64,000 bases of DNA from Cymbomonas tetramitiformis (lineage: Eukaryota > Chlorophyta > Pyramimonadophyceae > Pyramimonadales > Pyramimonadaceae). Positions 29,610-41,200 of the stretch are shown here, piece by piece. Position 1 is the stretch's first letter. The number at the start of each line of letters is the position of its first letter. A program made the position numbers and the translations under genes. The stretch spans positions 89,620-153,619 of the forward strand of contig LGRX02035490.1 of assembly GCA_001247695.2 (NCBI GenBank), in the 5' to 3' direction. The notes below the pieces were generated by a model. It made no database searches and was not told the origin of the DNA. It saw only the letters and a program-made list of their open reading frames with translations.

Positions 29610-31029
29610 AAATGGTAATTGGATCGTTTTTACCGGTCGCTTCCTGAAAATGTCTGTTTCTGCGTATTCTGATTGCACCCCCTTGCGTGATGCCTTTCGC
29701 CAGGCGTTTTGTTTTGTGAAATCAAGCACAGTGTGTCGTGCGTTTCTGCTTCGTTTTGGTGGGTGCGTGGTTGTGGGATTCAGGTGCTCTAGGAGTGGAA
29801 TTCTCCGAGTGCTTTGATCCGCGACGTAGTTTGGTACGACTACTTAGCAATGAAGGAGGTGGCTTGGGGCCCTTGGTCCTCCCTCCCCTTTGCGAATGTA
29901 CTTTGAGTCTGTTCTGTCCTCGGATGGGACGGCTGCTCTGACGTGGCGTTGTAGCGTCCTTTGCGTATATGCTTGGGAATTATTAATTCTGATTGAACGC
30001 GCGCTTGCCTTCGCGAATTGCCTTGCCCCCTTGATTGTTTCTTGAATTCTAGATCTTGTCGCTTGGGGTGGTGTTCGCGCCGGTGGGTGTGTGTTTGGTG
30101 GTTTCAGGTGCCCCTGAAGCCGAGACCGTCGTGAATTTCTTTTCGCACGGTAAATTGCGTGAGTACCCTCACGTAGCAACCCTTGTTTGTGCATACATAA
30201 CGCATATGTAGCACGAGCGGTTTGGTTTTAGGATTTAGGCCTCAGGCTTCGGAGATTTAGGAATCGCGTGGATTTTTTGGCAAAACCGACCCTTCGCGGC
30301 GGGAGCGCTGCGCAATTTTTTACAAATTGTGCGGCCTTTGCTGAAATGTCCTCGTGTTTCTAGATCGCGAGTGTCCTAAGTGTTGTGCCCTCTAGGCTCG
30401 GGAACTGCCGCGCTTCGGCCGGTTTGGCCACTCGTGCTCGTGCGCGGGTGGTGAATTCCTGGGTGCGGCGGGTGCTACTACTTTGCAATTGCATATATTA
30501 GTGCCTCCACACACGATTAGTGTAGCTTCGTCATGTGCTCGAGGGATTAACAACCTCCTCGTGTACGGCGGGAGTTTGCGGTCGAACCGCACACTCCCCT
30601 AGCACTGATTGATTTGGGATGGCGCGAGATCTTGGCCGGGGCGTTAAGATGGCGCGGGATCTTGGCCGGGGCGTTAGGAATTGAAGTCGGCTATGGCGCA
30701 CGGCGGTGGTGAGCACCTGGCTCAAGTGGCCACGTGCCGCGCGACGCATATGGCTCGACGGCGGGCTTGGGATCGGGCGGCGTGGTTCATTCTGCGGCTT
30801 CAGGTGTTGCGGGATGTCCGTGTCGGGCGCGACCGTTGCGTGGTTTGGCTTAGGGGTCAGGAGATGCGGGATCGGGCGGCGGGTTTGCGGGCGTGGCGGC
30901 GGGCGGCGTTTTTCGTTGCTAGGCTTAGCTTTTTGCGAGTGGCGTCCCGTGGGATTGTGCGCCGTGCGGTCTTGCGCCTGTCCGAAGGGGGGGGGAGGTA
31001 CCTCAGATCGGACGAGCGCAGAGCGCACT
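29610..31029 (+). mobile_element. Internal region of E2: leader and remnant gag-like frame
   Basis: The leader shares the TTCGCGGCGGGAGCGCTGCGC block and the CGCTTCGGCCGGT block with E1. A frame from ATG 30693 (MAHGGGEHLAQV) within the open stretch 30681-31583 encodes a Trp/Arg-rich segment (RAWDRAAWFILRL, CVVWLRG, LRAWRRAAFF) similar in style to the W repeats of the E1 protein, and then runs into tandem repeats. I take this as a truncated relative of the E1 gag-like gene. No polymerase domain is visible. Confidence 0.45.
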
Positions 31030-31264
31030 CGGCGTACGGCCACGTCACCGGTGCTACCTTTAGGGGAGCGCGTGGCCACAGCCACAGCACGAGCGCTGCC
31101 TCGAGCGAGGCTCGCGGCCATGGCCACAGCGCTGGCGCTGCCCCTGGCGAGGCGCACGGCCACAGCCACTGCGCGAGCGCTGCCCTAAGCGAGGCGTGCG
31201 GCCAAATCGGCGTTGCCCCTAGCGAGGTGCGCGGCCACTGCCCTAGCACCAGCGCTGCCCCTAG
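31030..31264. repeat. Degenerate GC-rich minisatellite, unit about 45-50 bp
   Basis: Repeated units contain GCGGCCA(C/T)AGCCAC...GAGCGCTGCC...AGCGAGG. At least four to five degenerate units follow one another. Long open frames in all phases across this area are a consequence of GC-rich repetition and not evidence of genes. Confidence 0.65.
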
Positions 31265-32878
31265 CACACCGCGCACGCATGCCCCGCCGCCGAGCGCGGA
31301 GCGCGGCACCCACACTCGGGGTGCTGATGAGGCCGGCGAGCCCCAAGCTCCGGGCGAGTGCACCCGTCTCGACGGGACGCATCGCCACGCACATGCAAGG
31401 AGGCCCACCCTTGCATGCGTGTCGCCACGAGGTGAGCACACCGAGGTGCTCACCCGCGCCCTCCCCTTAGGGCCATCGAGAGTGAAGCGTCCGGGAGCGG
31501 ACCGCTTTTCTTTTGGGGGGGAGAGAGCGCGCCGCGAGTGGCAGATGGCAGCCACCGCGAGCGCGCCAGGCGCACCGCCATGAGGCAGCAGCTCTCGCCG
31601 CGGCTCGCCTCGGTCAAGCGCGGACGCGCCGCCGCCCCGCCAGGCACACCAGACGCATGGTGCCTGGGAGTAGCGCGCAGCGTGTGCACCGCGTCCAGGC
31701 GCATCGGGCCTCCTTGCAGAGGTTGATGCGCGTGCCTGGGAGCAGCACACCGCGCACGCATGCTCCGCCGCCGAGCGCGGAGCGCGGCACCCACACTCGG
31801 GGTGCTGATGAGGCCGGCGAGCCCCAAGCTCCGGGCGAGTGCACCCGTCTCGACGGGACGCATCGCCACGCGCCTGCAAGGAGGCCCACCCTTGCATGCG
31901 TGTCGCCACGAGGTGAGCACACCGAGGTGCTCACCCGCGCCCTCCCCTTAGGGCCACCGAGAGAGTAGCGTCCGGGAGCGGACCGCTTTTCTTTGGGGGG
32001 GGGAGAGAGCGCGCCGCGAGTGGCAGATGGCAGCCACCGCGAGCGCGCCAGGCGCACCGCCATGAGGCAGCAGCTCTCGCCGTGCTGTCTCGGGCTGCGT
32101 GACGCGCCGCTGCCCCGCCAGGCACACCAGACGCATGGTGCCTGGGAGTAGCGCGCAGCGTGTGCACCGCGTCCAGGCGCATCGGGCCTCCTTGCAGAGG
32201 TTGATGCGCGTGCCTGGGAGCAGCACACCGCGCACGCATGCCCCGCCGCCGAGCGCGGAGTGCGGCACCCACACTCGGGGTGCTGATGAGGCCGGCGAGC
32301 CCCAAGCTCCGGGCGAGTGCACCCGTCTCGACGGGACGCATCGCCACGCGCGTGCAAGGAGGCCCACCCTTGCATGCGTGTCGCCACGAGGTGAGCACAC
32401 CGAGGTGCTCACCCGCGCCCTCCCCTTAGGGCCACCGAGAGTGAAGCGTCCGGGAGCGGACCGCTTTTCTTTTGGGGGGGGGAGAGCGCGCCGCGAGTGG
32501 CAGATGGCAGCCACCGCGAGCGCGCCAGGCGCACCGCCATGAGGCAGCAGCTCTCGCTGTGCTGTCTCGGGCTGCGTGACGCGCCGCTGCCCCGCCAGGC
32601 ACACCAGACGCATGGTGCCTGGGAGTAGCGCGCAGCGTGTGCACCGCGTCCAGGCGCATCGGGCCTCCTTGCAGAGGTTGATGCGCGTGCCTGGGAGCAG
32701 CACACCGCGCACGCATGCCCCGCCGCCGAGCGCGGAGCGCGGCACCCACACTCGGGGTGCTGATGAGGCCGGCGAGCCCCAAGCTCCGGGCGAGTGCACC
32801 CGTCTCGACGGGACGCATCGCCACGCGCCTGCAAGGAGGCCCACCCTTGCATGCGTGTCGCCACGAGGTGAGCACGAC
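31265..32878. repeat. GC-rich tandem array, unit about 478 bp, 3.4 copies
   Basis: The landmark CACACCGCGCACGCATG starts at 31265, 31746, 32224 and 32701, giving periods of 481, 478 and 477 bp. The copies are highly similar and differ mainly in the length of a G run (after CTTTTCTTT) and in a few substitutions, so amplification was recent. The last copy ends at about 32878. No gene is supported inside. Confidence 0.9.
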
Positions 32879-33240
32879 GGCTAGCGCAAATAATCCGTAA
32901 CGTGCACTTCGGATGCTTTGAATCGTCACTCTGACGCACGATACGTGTGGATCAATCAGTAATCCAGCGTTAATCTGTATCACGAAACGCAATGCATTGA
33001 ACCTTGAAACGTCACTCTGAAATACGATACGAACTTCAAAGGGGGCTACATCCTAAGAACTGTAAGGTGAGGGACTAAAGTGGACTCAGTTCCCCCCAAT
33101 AACCTAAAAGCACCATGAGGGACGCCTCAAATCGGTGTAAGAAGACTGGTACCAGCAAGAAGCGACAACAACAAAGACATCATAGACATATACAAAGGTA
33201 TGCCCGTTGTGAGGTCACAACTCTTTTAAGAGGGGAGATC
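32879..33240 (+). mobile_element. 3' remnant of another LTR retroelement ending in a polypurine tract
   Basis: The tandem array stops and is followed by unrelated sequence with two similar blocks (ACGTCACTCTGA-like at about 32925 and 33010). It ends with the purine-rich AAGAGGGGAGA directly before TGTCAGGG at 33241, the arrangement of a polypurine tract and LTR start. No coding region is seen. Confidence 0.4.
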
Positions 33241-33785
33241 TGTCAGGGTCATGACCGATGACATATGTGTCATACATGTCATATGTGTCATACCTGTCAG
33301 ACATGTCATACCATACAGGATCATGACCGATGACATATGTGTCATACATGTCATACGTGTCATACCTGTCAGACATGTCATACCATGTCATGTCATGTCA
33401 TGTCGAGTCATGTCATATATTATTATGACAGTCGTCAGTACGGTCGACTATGACTGTACATGTCGCCAGATGATAAGTCACATCATCTGTCATTATTCAA
33501 GGAAAGACTTGAATGACCCTGTCATCGAGAGTTCGTACGTCGAACTCGAAGATGGCAAAGCAAGATACATCTTGAAGTAACAAACAAGAACCATCTTGGC
33601 TTTAAGCATGTGCGGAACACGCATGCGCAGTATGAACGAACTATTTGTTACCACAATACTGGTCGTTCAACCAACGTCTCGGGTTCACAACCCAATGGCG
33701 GTACCATCTATGCGATGGGAGACGTATACAACGGCCGTATTCTCTGGGAAATATCTTCAAAACGTCATATTTCAGCTTCTTAACA
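33241..33785 (+). mobile_element. Putative LTR with TGTCATA-rich duplications, boundaries uncertain
   Basis: It begins TGTCAGGGTCATGACC after a polypurine tract and contains two direct copies of a block of about 75 bp (33246 and 33310) full of TGTCAT(A/G) units. A possible end is TTAACA at 33785, followed by TGGGGGCTC, which could be a primer-binding site. It does not match the 3' LTR of the Ty3 element (43650-44335), so it belongs to another family or the Ty3 element is chimeric. Confidence 0.4.
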
Positions 33786-34367
33786 CTGGGGGCTCAAACT
33801 GGCTCAGAAACCCAAGCATTCGTTTTCCGATCTTAAACCCGAAGTCCGCCCCAGGCCACAAACGACCGTCAGGGAGCACCCTGAAGGGTTTCCCCGGTCT
33901 ACAGTGGCCAAGAAAATCATATAGCTTACCTTTCAGAGCCCCAAAAAGGCGAAAAACCGCCCAAAACAGCCAAAAATAGCCGTTTTTGACAGTTTCCAGC
34001 CTACCCCAAAACCTCTCCCAGTAGCCCCCACCACCGAAAAACCCCTCCTTAGACCCCATAGAACAGCCTAGAAACCCCTGATACCGCCCTCACGGCCATC
34101 AGCAGCGGGGAAAGCTCCACCAAACGGCGCTTTCAGCAGTTCTGGGACGTTTCTGGCAGCCCTTCAGCACCTCCTGGTATCCTCCAGTAGTGCACTGACT
34201 GGGGCTTTTTTGGGACCTACGGAGTACAAATACCGTCTGGGACTTCACTGGACCTCTGCATTGGACCTGGCACCCCTCCTTTCGTCGCTGCTTGACCCTT
34301 GCTTGCGCGCCTAGGCACTCAAAAATCGTGTCGCGGAGCCCTGGCCAAATTTTGAGTTCGCTGGTGT

Positions 34368-34541
34368 ATGGCAGTACCCCCAGACCCAGACAAATACAGA
34401 AGAGCGTGGTGGAAGCAAGGACCTATTAAGTGGGTATTCCCTCCAGACCCTACCTACCCACCAGCAGGCGCCTTCTGGCAGAGCGGTTTCAGCGGCCCTC
34501 CTTCCCCCTCTTCCTCTGACGACGAGGAGAACAGCGACTGA
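34368..34541 (+). CDS. Short leader ORF with acidic tail
   Basis: This 57-aa frame (MAVPPDPDKYRRAWWKQG...) ends in a Ser/Asp/Glu tail (SSSDDEENSD). It lies in the 1.1-kb leader between the putative LTR and gag. A second frame with a similar Pro-Ser stretch and acidic ending follows at 34576. Similar composition and ends suggest an ancient duplication, but expression is unproven. Confidence 0.3.
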   Translation: MAVPPDPDKYRRAWWKQGPIKWVFPPDPTYPPAGAFWQSGFSGPPSPSSSDDEENSD

Positions 34542-34575
34542 ACGCCTGGGCAGAGCCAAGCTGGCTATCCCACCA

Positions 34576-34779
34576 GTGTACCACGATTTCGTGTGGCAAC
34601 AGGTTGGAAACTGCCGCTTCCGCTACCCGCACACCCAAGACCTGACAGCCTTCCCCGCGCTCCCTGGTTCATATCCAATACAAGTGATCGACGAGTGGCC
34701 TTGGGTTCCCCCATCTCCACCTGGAAGCCCCGCTCCTTCGCCCCCAGCGAGTGACATCGACGAGGACGAGACTGATTAA
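34576..34779 (+). CDS. Second short leader ORF with Pro-rich region and acidic tail
   Basis: The 67-aa frame from MYHDFVWQQVGNCRFRYP ends PPSPPGSPAPSPPASD then IDEDETD. The layout (aromatic N-terminus, WVPP/WVFPP motif, Pro-Ser linker, acidic end) parallels that of 34368-34541. It lies about 85 bp before the gag ATG. Function unknown. Confidence 0.3.
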   Translation: MYHDFVWQQVGNCRFRYPHTQDLTAFPALPGSYPIQVIDEWPWVPPSPPGSPAPSPPASDIDEDETD

Positions 34780-34864
34780 ATAAAAAGGCGAGCACTCACT
34801 ACTTTTGCTCACCTGTGGCTATTGCCACACCCAGTCTGTGAACTCAACCAGCTCAGCAGTCAGA

Positions 34865-35317
34865 ATGTCACAGCAGACATCAGAATCATTTCCCAGCATG
34901 GGTGTCAGTGCAGAGCCGCTACACCACCCACTGTTCTCCCCCATCACCTTCCCATCTCCCACCGCATACGCTTCCTCTCACCCCCTTCCACATCCAGGCA
35001 CCACCATGCCCTACACAGCGGTGCCCCGCCCTTATACCATGCCGGATGGCACCCCCGCACAGGCTGTATGGAACGGCGTCAATTGGGTATTGCCCCAATC
35101 AGCGCCCCTCGCTGGGGGAGTGTCACCAGTGCCGTTCACACTGGGAACCCACCACCCCGTGGGCGCATATCCCACACCGTTCCAACAACAGCTGCAGCAG
35201 CAGCAGCAGTGGCTCGCGTACCAGCAGCAACAACAGCAGTGGCTTCAGCAGCAGCCACTGGAACCGATGCAGCAGCAGTTACAGCAGCAGCAGTTCCAGC
35301 AACAGCAGTTACAGCAG

Positions 35318-35348
<31 letters not shown>

Positions 35349-38296
35349 CGCAGCCGCCACAACAGCCGCAGCATCGACCACAGCAGCCCCACCAGCTGGC
35401 ACCAGCCACCTCCGCGCTTCATGACTCAGGCGCGGACCTCTCATCGCTGCAGCACTTCATCAGCATCGGTGCCGCAGCCCTGCCGGACCCTCTGCAGGTA
35501 CCCCTTGACAGCGGAGCTCAGCAGAGCGTCTCGGGCGGGACCCAGCTCTTGGTGCGTCACCTTCCTGCAGTGGCAGCAACCTCAGAGACCCGCCGGCGTC
35601 GGCGTTCCCGAAGAGTATCCTCGGGCCCTGCGACACATGGCAAGCATCTCCCAGGTCCAAGCCACGCACCTGATCACTCTGACCCCGACTCCGGCACGGA
35701 CATCAGCCGCACCAGCACGGGGACCAGAGGCAGCCGAAGCACGCAGGCACGGGCTGAGCGCAGGCGGAGGGCCGCCCACAGGTCCGGTTCCGACTCGGAC
35801 GCGAGCAGCCGAAGCGAGCACATTCGCAGAGAAGTCCTGGCGGCAGTACAGGCCCTGGACATCTCCGCGGTGCTTTCGAGAGGACTCGCCCTGCCTGGCG
35901 CGACGACATCTGTAGGAGCCTCCCCACCAGGCGACCCTCAGAGCAGCGTACAGGGGGGTCTGATGGCGGACCATCTACACGAGGCAGACGCCGCCGCCAG
36001 CGTAACCCCTCCAGTGCCTCAGACCGTCGCTGAGACCGCTCCCGCCGAACCTCCCACTCAGGGCCGGCCAAATCCCCACAACATGATGGTGGCCCGCCGG
36101 CGGCAGTCGATGGAGACGGTGGTGCACGGCGGTGGCAACCCTGACTCGGAGCCCAGAGACTCCAGTTCAAGCGACTCGCCACCACCAGGGCCCCCCAGTG
36201 ATCCACCTCAAGATCCCCCTGACGACCCCGCACCAGAGCCCTCCTACCCTCAGTACCCAGAGGTCAGAGCTCTCTTCGTCACCCACGACGGTGGGTCATT
36301 GTGGGTGCACCAGTCAGCGGGGGTGCGAGGCGCGGCAACCGTCACCCTACCATGGGATGAACGCCGCCGGGCTGGGGTGCAGGGCGACGCCATCTTGTTC
36401 AGGATCATGCACCTGCTGGGAGCGCCGCTGACCGCATATGCGCGCATGGGAGGCCGCCTACACCATGCACCCCTACCACTTACCAACCCTCGTGTGGAGA
36501 CCTGGGTTCTCATGGTCGACCGCGAGGTCATGGATATGGCAATGGGGGACCCAGCCGCAGCCAATGTGCGGTCTACGAGCATGGGGCAGCCAGTGTGGGA
36601 GTGGATCCCTGCCACTGCGCGGGAGTCGGAGATGCAGAACTTCGACCAGGACGGGCTCGCCGCGTGGTCGGAAGTCAGCAACTCCGATTGGTACCGGAGC
36701 ATGAGCGTGGTGGCCGCACAACCATCCACCCCCCTGCCCTTCCATACACCTCTTCCACTCCCCGCTCCACCATTAGCCCCTGCATTACCGCCCACTTCGA
36801 CTGCAGTCCCCACAAACCCCGCGCCTGCACTCCCGCCCGCGCATGCCCCGGGACCACCACCTCCAGCCCGTTTCCCCCACTCCGCCGCCACAAACCCCGT
36901 TCACTCTGCCACTGCCGCGAACCCCGTTCACTCTGCCGCCGCTGCGAACCCCGTGCTCTCTCCCAGCGCCACCCCCTTTGTTCCAGGCATCGTCCGTCTG
37001 CCGCAGGGCACTAACCTGCGAGCATCCTCAGACGAGGTCCGCCTGGAGCACAAGACCAAGGAGATGGTGCTAAAGCTGGTCAAGAGCGTCACCAGGTTCC
37101 CCCGCTCCGCGTCCGACACAAAATCGGCCGACAAGGAGGGCCTCCTGACGCAGTTGGAGCACTACTCCAACATGGTGCGGAAGATATTCCAAGAGGCCAT
37201 CGTGATCGAAGCACTGACCACTCCCAGCTGTACGCCGTCAGTATCAGCGTACCAGGCGAGTGTGTCAAGCCTTCTTTGGAGCTTCAAGGAGCACACTCTT
37301 CAAGACCAGCAGAAGAAGTTCTTGGAGCGCGCGGCGGGGACCTTCGGGTCCGAACAGGCCTGGCACCAACGCTACGGGGAGCTGGACGTGTTCTTCAGCG
37401 ATCTGGCGGTGTGCTCCCTGACGCAGGCCTACCTGGAGAACGCACATGGCGAGGCCATTGCCCTGAAGCAGGCGACGAGCGAGACCGCGGCGGAGTACTT
37501 CTCGCGATTGGAGACCCGCATGGCCTCCGTCAACCTCCTGGCCGGCAGAGTCCCCAATTGCGTGGAGATGTCCAACCTGTCGATGCTCTCTACGTACCGC
37601 CGAGGGTTGAAATATGCACCCAAGGTGATGCGGCGCCTGAGAGCCATCCACTTGGATGTCTCCAAACCAGAAGAGTGGGAGAGGAAGGCCGTCGCTGACG
37701 ATATCCCAGGCACCCACAACGCCTTGTTGAAGATTCGGGAAGTCGCTGAGGAGGTGGAGAGTGACATTGACACGGAGGCGGCTCAGAGGCGCTCTCAAGA
37801 CCGTCCTCCCCGTACTGTTTCCTTCGCCAACCCATCACCTCGCACCCCCTTCTTCAGGCGTACCCCCTCTTCGAACCGCCCAGCTCTTGCCATGCTGGAG
37901 AATGGGCCTGCCACCACCGTTGCCGCGGCAGTGACCCCATTGCCACCACCACCTGGCCTCTCCCGCCCCGACGCTCCGAAAGTTCGCCGGTGCTTCGCCT
38001 GCGGCTCCGCGGAGCACATCGTCCGTAACTGCACGGACGAGGCTAAGCTCAAGGAGTGGAGGGCCAATGCACCCGCTCGATTGGCGAATTCCCCTGGGTT
38101 TGTAGCCGCCGTCGTCTGGGCCATCGAGCAGCAGGAGGACATCTCCTCGGTGGATGGCGTCCCAGAGGAGTTCTCCGAGGAGGTCTTGGCACTTGCTACC
38201 TGTGAGGACGAGCAGAGCTACCAGACCCTGGCGGCCCTCGCGGGTATCGAGCTTGTGGAGGGCGACGGCCTCCCCCCGGTGGAGAGCGATGAATGA
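34865..38296 (+). CDS. gag: Ty3/gypsy-like Gag polyprotein
   Basis: Structural protein that would form the retrotransposon particle. I choose the ATG at 34865 (MSQQTSESFPS); the frame is open from 34805. The 1143-aa product has a Pro-rich N-terminus, a long poly-Gln tract (about residues 105-180), Ser/Pro linkers, a helical capsid-like region encoded at about 37020-37760, and a CCHC zinc knuckle (CFACGSAEHIVRNC) encoded at 37991-38032. The stop is TGA followed by CTG, and the same frame stays open to 38884, so readthrough into pol is possible. GC-rich third positions contrast strongly with the viral genes. Confidence 0.85.
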
Positions 38297-41200
38297 CTGG
38301 CCGGCGACCAGCCCCAGACCCTGCCCTTCGAGGAAGTGAGGTCTTGCCCTGATGATCAGACCCTCTCCGCCCTGGAGAAGCGGTCAGAGCCAGTGGAACC
38401 CCGACGCGCCCGAGGACGCAGAGACCCTTGGGGCCACCGTCCCCATCCCAAGAGCGTGGCCTTCACCTCTGGGACCCGCTTGCGACACACCTACCGCTCA
38501 GCTGGTGCCCCATCGCCGCCGAGGGATGACCTGACCAGCCACCCTCTTGCAGAAAGCACCCCCTTCGATGAGCCGTCACTACCTCTTGATGACGGCCCTG
38601 CTTATACACAGGCAAGGATCGAGGGTCGGAGGGGGCGGCGAGTCCCCCGGCACAGACCCCCCATTATGGGCAGCAACCGCGGAGAGCCCCGCGATCTTCG
38701 CCCCCGACCGCGTGTTGTTCTACCACTGCCCAGCTATCAGTCCAACCTCGCAGACCCGCAGAAGAGGCTGACTGCGTGGCACTGGAAGAGGGATCTGTAT
38801 TCTCTCCCCCTCGAAGTCGCCATGCAAAAAGTTCGCAGAGCCTCTGCGCAAATCCCCGGAGGCTGCCAAGGACCTGGTGGATAAGATGTGGGAGCGTACT
38901 CGTAGCCGCATACGCTCTGGGAGTCGATCGCCGAAGGAGCACGTGAACCGCGCCAACCAGCTGGCGGAGAGGGTACGCATTGCCCGTGAACCTCAAGATC
39001 GTAGAGAAGGCCATCAGCGCATCGCACTGTGGCACCTCCTCTCACACGACGGTCACCAGCAGGTCCTCGAGTCCCCTAGCGCCAGCTCCTCCGACCTCTA
39101 CGCAGCTTGGAGAGAGCTGTCGCCCGCCGAGCAGCTGGAGGCGATCGCCACTTCGAGTCCAAATTCCTCCCCCGGTAGCAGGCTGTGGGAAAAGGAGGGT
39201 GCACGAAGAGCAGCAGCGAGATCCTCGACCTCTCTCTGCACCCTGGACACCGAAGTGGGCACAATACCCGGGACAGCGGGAGACGTGGGCTTACCTGGCG
39301 CCTGGTGCAGTCTACACGCAGTGCACCAGTATAAGATGAGGAAGCTGGGTCCCAGCCCCTTGGGAGCATCCCCTCCATCATCCCCACTGGTCGAGCCCAC
39401 GACAGAGACGACGTCCTCGCGCCATGACAACGCGCCGGCTACCCCGGGAGGAAACCTTGAAGGCCCGTCTGACTGCGTAGTGACGGAGGAGACCTCCACA
39501 CCCAGCTCGCTTTGCTTCACCCAACAGATGACCACCGTCAGAGCGCATGAAGCAGATGAAGCGCCGCCCCGTCTCGACAGCCACCCCATCGCTGAAGACC
39601 CTGAGGTGATGGAAGAGGAGTCCTCAGTCAATTCGCTCTGCTTCACCCAGCAGATGGCAGCAGCTGGGACCCCTGAGGCGAGAACTGACCACCAGAGCTC
39701 CCACCAACTCGCCCACAACTCCCCTACTGGCAGCCCTCAGCATGACGAGGATCCTCTCACCCATGGCAGTCTCATCAATAGTGTCGCTACCCCTACGAGC
39801 CCCACAACAAGCGGCACTACCCACGTGAGCCCCACAGTAAGCGGCACTACCCATGTAAGCCCTACCACCGCAGTGGCACTACCCATATGAGCCCTACTAC
39901 CAGTAACACCACCCATGTGAGCCTTACCACCAGCGACACCACTCATGTCAGCCCCACCTCGAGCGAATGCACCTCAGCGGGCACCCTGCTGACGGCGAGT
40001 GTAGACAACCTCGTCAGTCATCCGACTGAAGATGTTGATTTGCTGGATGAGGAGTTCTACGCCGCGTGTAGGCAAACGTTGGAAGAATGCCGCGAGGCCT
40101 CGGACAACCTCCTCCCCAACCTCAAGTGCAAAAGCATACGCACAGATGGGGGAGTTCAGTGGAAGACCGACATCGAGGGTACCCTCGCAGCGGCACATGA
40201 CGAAGAAGGACCGCTACTGCTGGTATTCTATGCAACCCTCAGAGGGCACACGGTCAAGGTGCTGATCGACTCGGGGGCCTCTGACAACTTCATCTCGGAG
40301 CAGAGCGCTAAGCGATGTGGCCTCACGACACGAGCCGGCTCCGAGATGCGAGTCACCCTGGCGGATGGATCTGTGAAGATCACTGGCGCCACCGCGTACG
40401 CCAAGTTTAACACGCACACCACCACGGGCACCTATACGGAGAACGCCCTTGCCCTCCGGATCCTACCACTGGGCATACAGGTGGATGTTATCCTTGGCGG
40501 AAGGTGGCTGCGCAGTCACTCTCCTGTCACTCTGGGCTATGAAGGGAATGGCTCCGTCTCCTTCCTCAGGAAGTCCCGCAGTGGTAAGATTGGGGATCGC
40601 GTCACCATCACAGGCTGTTCTCCTGGGAAAGCATCTGGAGACAGGTCTCCGAAGGGCACGGCCTGCGCAGGATTGGTGGATGAGGTGTTCCTAACCCCTG
40701 CCCAGCTGAAGAAGTACCTGGTGTACGCGGAGACGCAGAAGCTACGCGGCAATGACGACCCGGAGATACAACCCGCCTGGCTCATGATGGCCGAAAAGTC
40801 CCCCGATGATACTACTTCTGCCTTTGCAGCCACGGCTATCGACTCTGAGAACGCCGAACCCGCTGCGGATACTGAAGATGCAGAAGTGAGCCCTGAGTGG
40901 ACCCTCAAGTTTCAGGACTTCTGGGGTGAGGAGTACAAAAAGGAGATGACGACTGCCCTACCGAACATCGATGGACTCAGACATGACCCCCAAGATGAAG
41001 CCAACATTAACCTGGACCCTGAGCTGAGCAAGAAGGGGCCTCCCTGCCAGCGCATCTACAAGAAGTCTGCAGAGGAACTCCGCCAACTTCGAGAACGCGT
41101 GGAGACTCTGATGTCCAAGGGCTACATCCGACCCTCTTCCAGCCCTTATGCAGCTCCCTGTCTGATGGTCCCCAAACCGGGGAACCCCAAGGAGCTGCGA

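Noticed and set aside
30681..32992. Many long open frames on both strands of the GC-rich region
   Set aside because: They overlap on all six frames, follow the 478-bp periodicity and have no motif or homolog. Long frames are expected by chance in GC-rich tandem repeats.
35136..35444. Alanine- and serine-rich frames across the poly-Gln part of gag
   Set aside because: They are shadows of the CAG repeat in gag read in other frames and on the other strand.
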